64,000 bases of DNA from Rhynchopus euleeides (lineage: Eukaryota > Euglenozoa > Diplonemea > Diplonemida > Diplonemidae): the NCBI GenBank assembly GCA_963210315.1, contig OY723281.1, forward strand, positions 1,674,001-1,738,000, read 5' to 3'. Each line of letters begins with the position of its first letter. Within the stretch, counting starts at the first letter, position 1. The translations under genes and the position numbers were made by a program. Of the stretch, positions 27,300-36,788 are shown one piece after another. Below the pieces are notes generated by a model. It was not told where the DNA came from. It was given only the letters and a program-made list of their open reading frames with translations, and searched no databases.

Positions 27300-29390
27300 C
27301 AAGGACTTAGGGACGCCGCGCGAACGGTCTACTATTGAAGTGATCAGGCTCCGTCGCCCATCGTATGCATCCCTCCGATGGTAATGTACCGCTTTCTACG
27401 TTGTCACGAGCACCTTGTACGGAAAACGATCGAACCTCACTCGCTGAGGGGATCCGCCTGCCTCGGCCGTGTGCCGCCGTCGTGTGGTCAGCCTCGTGAT
27501 TCTTGGTGTGCCCTATCGACAACATGCCTGTCTCTCCAGTTGCCGCACCCGGCGAGAGAGTTGATGCGTCTCAACCCGGCGAAACTAAGGGGGCAAAGGT
27601 TGCACACAGCCCCGCCTGTGCTGCAACCACCCGCTCTTGGCTGACCCCCGACGTCTGGTGCGTTTCCCACTCCGGGTATTTGAATCCTCACCCTGTACCT
27701 CTTCGGGATCCTCCATCCCCTGGGGAACCCTTCCCCTCGAGGCTTCTTCACGTCTCCGACATATTGGTGTGTGCCCACATGACCCTTCTTCCTGACATCC
27801 TCGATGTCGTTTTGCACCCCGGGCGATGCACTGAGACGGCCGTATCCAGGTAGTCAGTGGCCATGCCCAGCCCCTCAGCGTGACAGTCCTCTGGTGCGCT
27901 CCCAGCACCACCACCGCGACGCTCGTGCATATTCAGCCACCATGACCCGGCAGCTCTCGCCTGGGGACAGGGCTCGGCGGATCGAGAAATCACAGTCTGA
28001 AACTCGCCTCCCAGCTCCTCCGCAGCAGTCTACTGTCCGGCCGTCTTAAACTCTCGCCCTTCGGGAGCCCGGCCAACACCCGGTGCTTTCCGGCGTGATC
28101 TCGATCGCTCTGTGGCTCTCTGTGTCCTCTCCGGTCTTCGCTGGCTGCGAGCGAGTTGCGGGGTGAAGCCCAACGCGCCTCTTCATGGCGCACTGGAGAC
28201 GCTGCATGGAGTGCCCAGGGGTAGGTGTGAGAGGTGCCGGCCCTTCTGGGTGAAAGAGGGCGATCGCGCGCACTGTCGTCTCCTGAACTCCGCTCGAGCG
28301 GTGGACAACACGTTCCTGCGGCCCCCTTCCCACTGGGCTGATCCCCACTGTACCTGCCCCATCGCCCGCCTCGTAGACAGCGCATCAAACGGAGGCCCTG
28401 TGGCCCCACGTGGCGTCGATTCAGTGGTAACGCCCGGACTCAGTGTGGAGGGCGTATTTCCCGGTGCGTGAGGAAATTCGAGGCCCTGGAGGTGTGGGCA
28501 TGCCAGAAGGATTCTCGGAGTCGCCTTCTTAATGAGAGAGGTGAGTCCCCGCGGACCGGAGCTTGTCGCACGCTGCAGTCGCTGTTCGGGCTTGTCGAGT
28601 AGGCTGCTGGGTACTCGGGAAGACTGGCTGACTGCCCCCCAACCTTGTGGAATGATCTCGGCCCGCTGCCATGGCTGCGGTTTCGGTGGACCCCCTCAGC
28701 GGCGGCACCGCTGACACAGGCGATGCAGACGCGTCTCTCAGTCGCTGCTTCTTTTGCTCCCCGAGCAGTGCAGCTTGGGAGAGCGTCTCGGCTGTGTTGG
28801 ATACCTGATCTCTGTGTATGTCCCACGGCACCTCGCAGGTGTCCAGTCAGCAGCTCCCCTTCCCTGCATGGAACTGTGAGGTCGTACGTCTCAACACCGG
28901 GCCCCAGACGCCCGGAACTCCCCCTGACCCCTGTGAATAATGCAGGCTTGAACGTGTGTCCCCCGGCAGGGAGACTATGCTTCGACGGAGTATGCCCCGC
29001 TTGGGGCGTGTGCGGGCATCCGCTTGACGCCGGGGTGCGCGTAGTCGGCATTCGCGCAGATAAGCTGGGCACGACAGACGTGCCGGCTTCTCGGGGGCGT
29101 GTCCGGGGGCGTTGCATTGGTACACGAAAACTGTCGCCCTCGGAAAGCTCACGTCGCGTCACCGCGCTCGAGCTGGATCTGGCAGGCTGTGTGTGACAGG
29201 CCACCCTTCCGCCTTCAGGTGCCGTCGCTCGGGCAAAAAAGGTGTATTTCTCAATCAAGAGAGTATGCCCCTCACGATTGTGGCACGATTGTGTCTCCCC
29301 GGGTCAGGCTCGGTATTCCAGTCGAAAGCGTAAATGCCCCTCGGCACTGTGCTGGGCGGGGTTGTGTCTCGGTCAGGAGAGGAGGTGCCC
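27300..29390 (-). other. Interior of family 3, coding status unclear
   Basis: GC-rich, with open frames in several frames of both strands, including 28440-29258 (-, 272 codons), 28645-29196 (+, 183 codons) and 27990-28409 (-, 139 codons). None shows a YR, RT or helicase motif and the frames overlap, so I list none as a gene. The stretch is preserved almost base for base at 59702-61793. Confidence 0.4.
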
Positions 29391-29499
29391 CTCAGGCAAA
29401 ATCCTGCGTCTCGCGGTCGGGAGTGAGTGCCCCTCGGCAGGAATGTGTCTCGGCCAGGTGTCCCTCAGGCAGGGAATGTAATGTCTCGGCCCGGTGTCC

Positions 29500-30055
29500 C
29501 TCGGGCATGAATGTGCGTCTTGGCCAGGTGCCCCTCAGGCAGGGTGCCCCGTAGGCGGAAGTGTATGTCGCGGCCAGATGCCCCTCAGGCAGGGTGCCCC
29601 GTAGGCGGAAATGTATGTCTTGACCAGGTGCCCCTCGGGCAGGGTGCCTCGTAGGCGGAAGTGTATGTCTTGGCCAGGTGCCCCTCGGGCAGGGTGCCTC
29701 GTAGGCGGAAGTGTATGTCTTGGCCAGGTGCCCCTCGGGCAGGGTGCCTCGTAGGCGGAAGTGTCTGTCTTGGCCAGGTGCCCCTCGGGCAGGGTGCCTC
29801 GTAGGCGGAAGTGTATGTCTTGGCCAGGTGCCCCTCGGGCAGGGTGCCTCGTAGGCGGAAGTGTATGTCTTGGCCAGGTGCCCCTCGGGCAGGGTGCCTC
29901 GTAGGCAGAGGTGTCTGTCTTGGCCAGGTGCCCCTCGGGCAGGGTGCCCCGTAGGCGGAAGTGTGTGTCTTGACCAGGTGCCCCTCGGGCAGGGTGCCTC
30001 GTAGGCGGAAATGTATGTCTTGGCCAGGTGCTCCTCAGGCAGGGTGCCCCGCAAG
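29500..30055 (-). repeat. Internal 50-bp tandem array of family 3
   Basis: About ten units of 50 bp on the plus strand: GTAGGCGGAAGTGTATGTCT, TGGCCAGGTGCCCCTCGGGC, AGGGTGCCTC. Copy c has the same array with fewer units (about 61940-62310), so copy number varies between elements. Confidence 0.9.
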
Positions 30056-30271
30056 CGTAAGCTGTAGGTATGTCGTGGCCAGGTGCCCCTCAGGCAGGTA
30101 ATGTCTCGGCGAGATGCCCCTCGGGCAGGAAAAATGCGTCTCGGCTAGGTGCCCCTCAGGCAGAAGTGGGTGTCTCGGTCCGATGCTCCTCGGCAAGATC
30201 GTGTCTCGGTCAGGAAAGTAGGAGTTGGATATCACTGACGTCACTTTGCTGCATCAGTATCGACCCATTTA

Positions 30272-30562
30272 TCAGCACCCGACTGTTGCTCTTGGTCCCG
30301 CCTTTGTCAGCGCCTCTGTGACGGAACCTCCAGCTGAAGTATGCGTTTGGAAACCTTGAGCGCGATCAAGCGTGAAGCAGGTTTTCGGCGAGGCGCGGTG
30401 ATAGTCTCGATGGCTGATGGGAATGTCCTCAATCCGCTGCGGCCACGGGCGCAGCGCTGTCCCGCTGTCACGTTCATAAGCGGCGGAGGACCACCTTGAA
30501 CACCACGGCGTCATCATCCCCATCTTTTTGCGCCCCTCCTTCGTGCTGATCCCCCCGTGCAC
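30272..30562 (-). CDS. Possible helicase-like C-terminal fragment in family 3
   Basis: The frame is open from about 30604 (QQHPHALVLINDGEVHGG) and reads GISTKEGRKKMGMMTPW, AAYERDSGTALRP, ISHRDYHRASPKTCFTLDRAQG. LVLINDGEVHG and the later TLDRAQGFQ recall the two last motifs of PIF1/SF1 helicases (LIN...VNG and TIHKAQGQT), but the match is short and the intervening sequence is poor. It is kept in all three family 3 copies (33172-33537 and 62524-62814). No ATG is available at the start. Could equally be chance. Confidence 0.25.
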   Translation of the reverse strand: MHGGISTKEGRKKMGMMTPWCSRWSSAAYERDSGTALRPWPQRIEDIPISHRDYHRASPKTCFTLDRAQGFQTHTSAGGSVTEALTKAGPRATVGC

Positions 30563-30649
30563 CTCGCCGTCATTTATTAGAACCAGTGCGTGGGGGTGTT
30601 GTTGTCCTCAACCGCGGCTTCGGCCCTCTTGAGACCTGACACGAGCATG

Positions 30650-31440
30650 GTGTGAGGGTCGTCTTCTCGGTCGGGATTTGGTGCCCCTCGGGCAAGATTG
30701 TGTATCTCTCGGTCGGGAGAGCGGGTGCCCCTCGGGCAAAATTTTTGTCTCGGTCAGGAGAACAGGTGCCCCTCGGGCGAGATGCTGCGTCTCTCGGTCG
30801 GGAGAGTGGGTGCCCCTCGGGCATAGTTTTGTCTCGGTCAGGATAACGGGTGCCCCTCGGGCAAAACTGCGTGTCTCTCGGTCGGGAGAGTGAGTGCCCC
30901 TCGGGCAGAATATTGTCTCGGTCAGGAGAACAGGTGCCCCTCGGGCGAGATGCTGCGTCTCTCGGTCGGGAGAGTGGATGCCCCTCGGGCAGAATATTGT
31001 CTCGGTCAGGAGAACAGGTGCCCCTCGGGCAAGACTGCGTGTCTCTCGGTCGGGAGAGTGGGTGCCCCTCGGGCAAAAATTTTGTCTCGGTCAGGAGAAC
31101 AGGTGCCCCTCGGGCGAGATGCTGCGTCTCTCGGTCGGGAGAGTGGGTGCCCCTCGGGCAGAATATTGTCTCGGTCAGGAGAACAGGTGCCCCTCGGGCA
31201 AAACTGCGTGTCTCTCGGTCGGGAGAGTGAGTGCCCCTCGGGCAGAATATTGTCTCGGTCAGGAAACCAGGTGCCCCTCGGGCAAGACTGCGTGTCTCTC
31301 GGTCAGGAGAGTGGGTGCCCCTCGGGCAGGGTAGAATGCTGCGTCTCTCGGACGGTCAGATCGTGTGTCCCTCAGTCAGGAGAGGAGGTCTCGGTCGCTA
31401 AAAACGCGCCCCCTCGGGCAGAGTGATTGTGTCATCGCTG
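30650..31440 (-). repeat. Leader tandem array of family 3, copy a
   Basis: Alternating units of about 40 and 43 bp, each built on GCCCGAGGGGCACC: one with TGTTCTCCTGACCGAGACAATATTCT, the other with CACTCTCCCGACCGAGAGACGCAGCATCTC or ACACGCAG. Immediately downstream of A1. The array is also open as a repeated peptide in several frames, which follows from the repeat and not from coding. Confidence 0.92.
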
Positions 31441-31475
31441 TTGTGTCACACCAATTGCCTCTCGGGCGGTGTGTC

Positions 31476-31727
31476 TTTTTTGATTTGACAACTCCGGTTT
31501 GGTGTACCTCGATGAGCTTACCTTACCTTGTCGTCGGACACAACATATCATCGTTGTCCCAAACCCCGTAACCCACGTGAAGTGGATCATCTGAAGTGCA
31601 GAATGAGGTGGAGCAGGTGGAGCACGAAACATAAGTAAACCATAGCAAGAGAGGCCAGCAGCAGTCCCGAGTCCATCGCGTTCCTCGTAGCATTTCCCGT
31701 ACCACACAGGTGTGTTATGTGCAAAAT
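31476..31727 (-). repeat. Family 3 repeat A1, copy a
   Basis: About 250 bp, identical in outline to 6878-7108, 26980-27228, 32008-32252, 33541-33785 and the copy c block. Starts CACATAACACACCTGTGTGG and ends GAGTTGTCAAATCAAAAAA. Contains AAGGTAAGGTAAG, a strong 5' splice-site match. Confidence 0.85.
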
Positions 31728-31921
31728 TAAAAGCGCCCTATCACTTCACAGCTACAACCGCTCTGATGAATCTCCTTTTGTTTGTTGCGTTGACGCTTCT
31801 ACACACAAAACCCTGAAATGATCACACCCTGAGCCTGATGAAGGGTGGGGTTAGTGTATAGAGCACGTTTGGTTGCAGCTGTGGTGGGGCGCTTTCCGCT
31901 CACACGAGTGTGCTTAAAAAA
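31728..31921 (-). repeat. Solo A2-B2 repeat of family 1
   Basis: Full-length A-B unit of family 1 on the minus strand, from TTAAGCACACTCGTGTGAGC to AGTGATAGGGCGCTTTT, with AGAAGCGTCAACGCAACAAA in the middle. No internal element remains. It sits exactly between two head-to-head family 3 copies. Confidence 0.9.
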
Positions 31922-32007
31922 TTAATTTTCGATTATTCGCCGGAACAGCAAAATTAATCAAAATTACTCCCAAAAATTAAAAAGTTAACTTTTCAAGCGG
32001 AAATTAA

Positions 32008-33903
32008 TTTTGCACATAACACACCTGTGTGGTACGGGAAATGCTACGAGGAACGCGATGGACTCGGGACTGCTGCTGGCCTCTCTTGCTATGGTTTACT
32101 TATGTTTCGTGCTCCACCTGCTCCACCTCATTCTGCACTTCAGATGATCCACTTCACGTGGGTTACGGGGTTTGGGACAACGATGATATGTTGTGTCCGA
32201 CGACAAGGTAAGGTAAGCTCATCGAGGTACACCAAACCGGAGTTGTCAAATCAAAAAAGACACACCGCCCGAGAGGCAATTGGTGTGACACAACAGCGAT
32301 GACACAACCACTCTGCCCGAGGGGGCGCGTTTTTAGCGACCGAGACCTCCTCTCCTGACTGAGGGACACACGATCTGACCGTCCGAGAGACGCAGCATTC
32401 TACCCTGCCCGAGGGGCACCCACTCTCCTGACCGAGAGACACGCAGTCTTGCCCGAGGGGCACCTGGTTTCCTGACCGAGACAATATTCTGCCCGAGGGG
32501 CACTCACTCTCCCGACCGAGAGACACGCAGTTTTGCCCGAGGGGCACCTGTTCTCCTGACCGAGACAATATTCTGCCCGAGGGGCACCCACTCTCCCGAT
32601 CGAGAGACGCAGCATCTCGCCCGAGGGGCACCTGTTCTCCTGACCGAGACAAAAATTTTGCCCGAGGGGCACCTACTCTCCCGACCGAGAGACACGCAGT
32701 CTTGCCCGAGGGGCACCTGTTCTCCTGACCGAGACAATATTCTGCCCGAGGGGCATCCACTCTCCCGACCGAGAGACGCAGCATCTCGCCCGAGGGGCAC
32801 CTGTTCTCCTGACCGAGACAATATTCTGCCCGAGGGGCACTCACTCTCCCGACCGAGAGACACGCAGTTTTGCCCGAGGGGCACCCGTTATCCTGACCGA
32901 GACAAAACTATGCCCGAGGGGCACCCACTCTCCCGACCGAGAGACGCAGCATCTCGCCCGAGGGGCACCTGTTCTCCTGACCGAGACAAAAATTTTGCCC
33001 GAGGGGCACCCGCTCTCCCGACCGAGAGATACACAATCTTGCCCGAGGGGCACCAAATCCCGACCGAGAAGACGACCCTCACACCATGCTCGTGTCAGGT
33101 CTCAAGAGGGCCGAAGCCGCGGTTGAGGACAACAACACCCCCACGCACTGGTTCTAATAAATGACGGCGAGGTGCACGGGGGGATCAGCACGAAGGAGGG
33201 GCGCAAAAAGATGGGGATGATGACGCCGTGGTGTTCAAGGTGGTCCTCCGCCGCTTATGAACGTGACAGCGGGACAGCGCTGCGCCCGTGGCCGCAGCGG
33301 ATTGAGGACATTCCCATCAGCCATCGAGACTATCACCGCGCCTCGCCGAAAACCTGCTTCACGCTTGATCGCGCTCAAGGTTTCCAAACGCATACTTCAG
33401 CTGGAGGTTCCGTCACAGAGGCGCTGACAAAGGCGGGACCAAGAGCAACCAAATCCCTAAGTCCTTGGGTCCTAAGTGTCCTGGGTGGAAGCGTCCAATG
33501 CAACACTCACAGCATAGAGGCCAAGTGTTTCTCGTAGTATTTTGCACATAACACACCTGTGTGGTACGGGAAATGCTACGAGGAACGCGATGGACTCGGG
33601 ACTGCTGCTGGCCTCTCTTGCTATGGTTTACTTATGTTTCGTGCTCCACCTGCTCCACCTCATTCTGCACTTCAGATGATCCACTTCACGTGGGTTACGG
33701 GGTTTGGGACAACGATGATATGTTGTGTCCGACGACAAGGTAAGGTAAGCTCATCGAGGTACACCAAACCGGAGTTGTCAAATCAAAAAAAAAATATGGG
33801 GGGGGGGGGGTTTCAAAGTGCAAGAGGTGGAGCCCGTTCAACAGGTGGAAGCGTCCAATGCAACACTCACAGCATAGAGGCCAAGTGTTTCTCGTAGTAT
33901 TTT
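32008..33903 (+). mobile_element. Family 3 element, copy b, internally deleted
   Basis: A1 (32008-32252), leader array (about 32300-33070), helicase-like frame start (33172), then a deletion joins AAAGGCGGGACCAAGAGCAAC to CAAATCCCTAAGTCC, followed by B1 (33484-33541), A2 and B2 (to 33903). Compared with copy a about 3 kb of interior is lost. Orientation is opposite to copy a; the two face away from the solo family 1 repeat between them. A2 has a longer G-run (33798-33810). Confidence 0.82.
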
Positions 33904-34359
33904 CGGGAAGATGGCAATTAAAAATTACAAAAATTAATTTCCTGCCATCTATGGTACACTACGCTTGTTGCCCCCCTGGAGCGGAAGAGATGTGTGGGGG
34001 TGGGGGCTGCATGAGGGGAGGGATGGGGTGGGGTGGGGTCTGGGGAATCCCTTGAATTGTGGTGGCCCACGAACATGGCACTGCCCCACCCCCCGCTTGT
34101 GCCGCACCCGGCTTGCAAGCAACAGAAATGGCCGGTAATTTTTTGAAGCTAGGCCCATTCCCTCCCCCGCCCCCCCCCCCCCCCGCTCGCATACTTGTTG
34201 TTGTTGCCAGTTGTTTCGGGGGCAGACCCCAACTCAGGAAACTCTTTTCACCCCCGTGCGGATCCTTTTTTTTGCGAGCTCTTCACACCGCCCCATGGCA
34301 GGGCTGTGGATGTGGAGGGGGGAAGGGGGGGTGTTCTGCGTTCGAAGAAGGAACAGTTC
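33904..34359. other. Intergenic between YR elements
   Basis: Contains the 42-bp AT palindrome GATGGCAATTAAAAATTAC...CCTGCCATC (33909-33950), C-runs near 34170 and no recognised gene. Confidence 0.4.
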
Positions 34360-34470
34360 TTCAGCACACTTCGATGTGGGCGGAAAGTGTCGCGTGCTTG
34401 TTCGTGCCCTTGTGCTCCCCACTCACGACACCATCATCAGCAGGAGTGTGAGTGTGGAAGCGTCAACGCA
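34360..34470 (+). repeat. Family 2 repeat A1
   Basis: TTCAGCACACTTCGATGTGG, GCGGAAAGTGTCGCGTGC ... ending GTGTGGAAGCGTCAACGCA. Same as A2 at 38740-38850 with about one substitution. Confidence 0.9.
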
Positions 34471-34509
34471 AACATATCGAGAATCATCAACACGTAGAAG
34501 TGAAAGCTA

Positions 34510-34835
34510 CGACTGACCGAAGAGGAGCGGCATCAGGGAGACAAAACAAGGGGTATCAAGGAGACCAAGAGGCAGGACCTTCCTACCGGGGAGACTGTAC
34601 TCTGTGTACGAACGAGGTATCAAGGGGACGAAGAGGGCACAACCTTCCTACCGGGGAGACTGTCCGCAAAGGATACCAAGAGGCAGGACCTTCCTACCGG
34701 GGAGACTGTACTCTGTGTACGAACGAGGTATCAACGAACGAGGTATCAAGGGGACGAAGAGGGCACAACCTTCCTACCGGGGAGACTGTCCGCAAAGGAG
34801 ACCAAGAGGCAGGACCTTCCTACCGGGGAGACTGC
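34510..34835 (+). repeat. Leader tandem array of family 2
   Basis: Repeated blocks built on CCTTCCTACCGGGGAGACTG, joined by GAGGGCACAA, CCAAGAGGCAGGA, TCCGCAAAGGA and TACTCTGTGTACGAACGAG; about six copies of the core with a longer-range repeat of about 110-120 bp. It ends at the inverted zinc-domain segment. Confidence 0.88.
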
Positions 34836-35071
34836 TCTACAGGGTGTTCCTCCGGCAACGCGTCGGGGCTGGCCAGCCAGGAGCACGCCGGACATATCCA
34901 GTGGGGCTCCCCCGCCGTCTGCATAAACAGCTCGGCGGTGCCGGCCGTCGTGTGCTTTTTCATGCACGACTTTGTCGTGCGGCACCCACATCGGTAGCAC
35001 GTGATGGTCGCGCTGTGAGAGACCCCGCACGACGGGAAGATGCAGGCCTGATGACTGGGAAGACGACGCGC
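34820..35071 (-). pseudogene. Inverted zinc-domain segment of family 2 ORF1
   Basis: On the minus strand this piece encodes ACIFPSCGVSHSATITCYRC, GCRTTKSCMKKH and then GEPHWICPACSWLASPD. It lines up with the family 1 ORF1 zinc domain (ECIFETCNTTHTARTAFSCH, CGGTTVRTCLREH, GWVCPECAW) residue by residue at all Cys/His positions. The rest of family 2 ORF1 is on the plus strand directly after it (PDDWEDDAQQEGDMNQPEQ). The segment must therefore have been inverted within the element, with breakpoints near 34830-34845 and 35045-35055. Read forward it gives no zinc domain. The coding sense is lost unless the inversion is reversible. Confidence 0.7.
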
Positions 35072-35085
35072 AGCAGGAGGGGGAC

Positions 35086-35790
35086 ATGAACCAACCGGAG
35101 CAGTCTGCCAGCGCGCACGAGGGATCAGACAAGCTGGACCAAGTCCTCGCGGAGCTCGTCACCATCAAGAAGCAAAACACGAAACTGGAGGCCAGGGTGA
35201 TCGACATGGAGAAGGCTTTGAAGGGGATGGGTGACCGCCTGCAGGCAGAGGAGGAGGAGCTACCCGCAGTTTTCAGTCCCCACGTAGTCGCAACGTGGGG
35301 CACCATGGCTTTAGCCCATATGAGAAGGGAGGTGAGGAACAAGCTGTCTACAGCTTTTAACGAGGCGGCGATCGGCGCGATCAGCGAGAACAAGGCAGAC
35401 TGGCTGGATCACCTCAAGCGGGCTTTCGAGACTCTGGACAACATCCTCCTCCTCGTCAACAGCACCGGGCTAAACCAGGCTCACCGCAAGGGCCTGCACC
35501 ACGCAGTGGCAATGTTGTCGGCGCTGACGGTGGTGCGGGGGAAAACGGCCCGAGGGGTGTACGAGCAGAAATGCTTTGATGCGGGGTTCGCGGGTATCTC
35601 CGCTGTTCTACACCACAAATTTGTGAAGGACGCCGTGGATGCAGCGTCGCGGGAGGAGCAAGCGGAGAGGTCCCGCTCAGCCGCTTTTCCTCAACAGCGA
35701 GACTGGCGCTACGAACCGTATCACACACCGTCGGGAAAGGGGAAGGGAAGGGGGAAGGGGCACACCGGGTCAAAGAGATCAAAGCAATGA
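35086..35790 (+). CDS. ORF1 (coiled-coil to basic tail) of family 2
   Basis: 234 residues from the ATG at 35086; the frame is open upstream to about 35047 and reads acidic residues (DDWEDDAQQEGD) that fit the acidic linker of family 1 ORF1. A coiled coil (KLDQVLAELVTIKKQNTKLE, ARVIDMEKALKGMGDRLQ) is followed by ELPAVFSPHVVATWGTMA, which matches ELPADFSAHIVSTWGSSI of family 1, then a helical region and the tail SGKGKGRGKGHTGSKRSKQ. The N-terminal zinc domain is missing because it is inverted just upstream. The stop context is CAA-TGA-CTC and the YR frame continues in phase. Confidence 0.75.
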   Translation: MNQPEQSASAHEGSDKLDQVLAELVTIKKQNTKLEARVIDMEKALKGMGDRLQAEEEELPAVFSPHVVATWGTMALAHMRREVRNKLSTAFNEAAIGAISENKADWLDHLKRAFETLDNILLLVNSTGLNQAHRKGLHHAVAMLSALTVVRGKTARGVYEQKCFDAGFAGISAVLHHKFVKDAVDAASREEQAERSRSAAFPQQRDWRYEPYHTPSGKGKGRGKGHTGSKRSKQ

Positions 35791-36788
35791 CTCAAGCAAA
35801 CACCCGCCCGCCCAACCCTACCTCTTCAGACCCTGCACCGCCAACTACCGACAGAAAGGAGCAACAAAAGCACGGGACGCAAGAAGAAACCACAAGCCCC
35901 ACTGACCGAGAAGGCGCGCATCGTGGTGCGAGCGACGCTGAGGGGCATCTTGGGAGACGCACTCTCCCCAAACTACTGGAAAACACTGTCGCGGACCATG
36001 GAGCGGTACGGGGATCTCCTGGAAGTGTGACAGGAGAAGGTGTGTGTCGAGTCGCACGACGAAGGCGTGATGCGGTGGATGGCACACCTCCAGGCGGAGG
36101 GGCTGTCAGTGCAGTCGGCGCTGCAGTACAGCAACAACCTGGTGGCGGCGCTCCGCAGGCTCGCCGGCATCCACCTCGAACACAGCAGCATTTTGCGGGA
36201 CTTCAGGAGAGCGCTAAAGCGGAGAGGGGCACTGAAACCCCAGAAACACGCCGTCCCGCAACGCGAGAGGAGGCAAAGGAAGCCATGCAGCGAGAGCCCA
36301 GGGACGTGGTGAAGATTGCGCTGAGTCTGACGTGGGCGGGGGCAGCTCGGAGCTCAGATGTCCTGCGTTTGGACAGGGACGATGTCAAGCCGATGGGGAA
36401 CGGACAGGTGGCAGTACGGTGGACGCAGTCGAAGTCCGATCCATACAGAGTCGGACGGATGACAGGGTTGCGAATGCCTCGACGCTACTACGAGCTTCTC
36501 ACAGAGCACCTGCGCACGACGGCGCGTCCGCGAGAGAAAAAGGTGTTTCCACAGACTGTGACTTATGCATCCATAGCGGCGGCGGTGAAGCGGGTGAAGC
36601 TGACGCTGACACCACACTCGTTGAGACGGGGGGCACTGACGCACCTCGCGAGGCTCGGGCTGCCGCTAGAAGAGATCAGGTTGCTGTCCCGACACAGCAC
36701 CATCGAGGGGGTGGTGCGCTACATCGACGCGGCGGAGAACATTCGGATCACAGAGACCGAGGCAGTGTCGAGCCGACTGGCTTGGTGA
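35791..36788 (+). pseudogene. Tyrosine recombinase of family 2, broken
   Basis: Directly after the ORF1 TGA the same frame reads STGRKKKPQAPLTEKARIVV, LSPNYWKTLSRTMERYGDLL, then a TGA at 36028-36030, then QEKVCVESHDEGVMRWM and GLSVQSALQYSNNLVAALRR. Near 36245 a frameshift moves the coding to another frame, which continues TREEAKEAMQREP, AGAARSSDVLRLDRDD, RWTQSKSDPYRVG, HSLRRGALTHLARLG, LLSRHSTIEGVVRYIDAA. All catalytic positions (R, K, H-x-x-R, H, Y) are still readable. One nonsense codon and one frameshift make it a pseudogene. It ends TGG-TGA, as in family 1. Confidence 0.82.

Larger units (their letters stand above)
26866..31727 (-). mobile_element. Family 3 YR-type element, copy a
   Basis: Read on the minus strand: A1 (31727-31476), leader array (about 31440-30650), a short helicase-like frame (30562-30272), a second tandem array (about 30055-29500), 2.1 kb of GC-rich DNA without a recognised domain, then B1 (27284-27224), A2 (27228-26906) and B2 (26925-26866). 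The split repeat order A1...B1-A2-B2 equals that of families 1 and 2. No YR or RT motif could be found inside, so this is a non-autonomous or heavily rebuilt relative. Copy c (59302-64000) is nearly identical over the whole interior, so amplification was recent. Confidence 0.75.

Noticed and set aside
28440..29258. 272-codon ORF in the family 3 interior as a gene
   Set aside because: No domain, overlapping frames on both strands of similar length, and no codon signal I could separate from GC bias. Kept only as unexplained interior.
30650..31440. Repeat proteins of PSGKI/PRGT type read from the family 3 leader arrays
   Set aside because: Open in several frames on both strands only because unit lengths avoid stops; no start, domain or codon pattern supports translation.
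32027..32302. 91-codon ORF MWYGKCYEERDG... found at six places
   Set aside because: It lies inside the A repeat of family 3 and is copied with it. Recurrence reflects the repeat, not a conserved gene.
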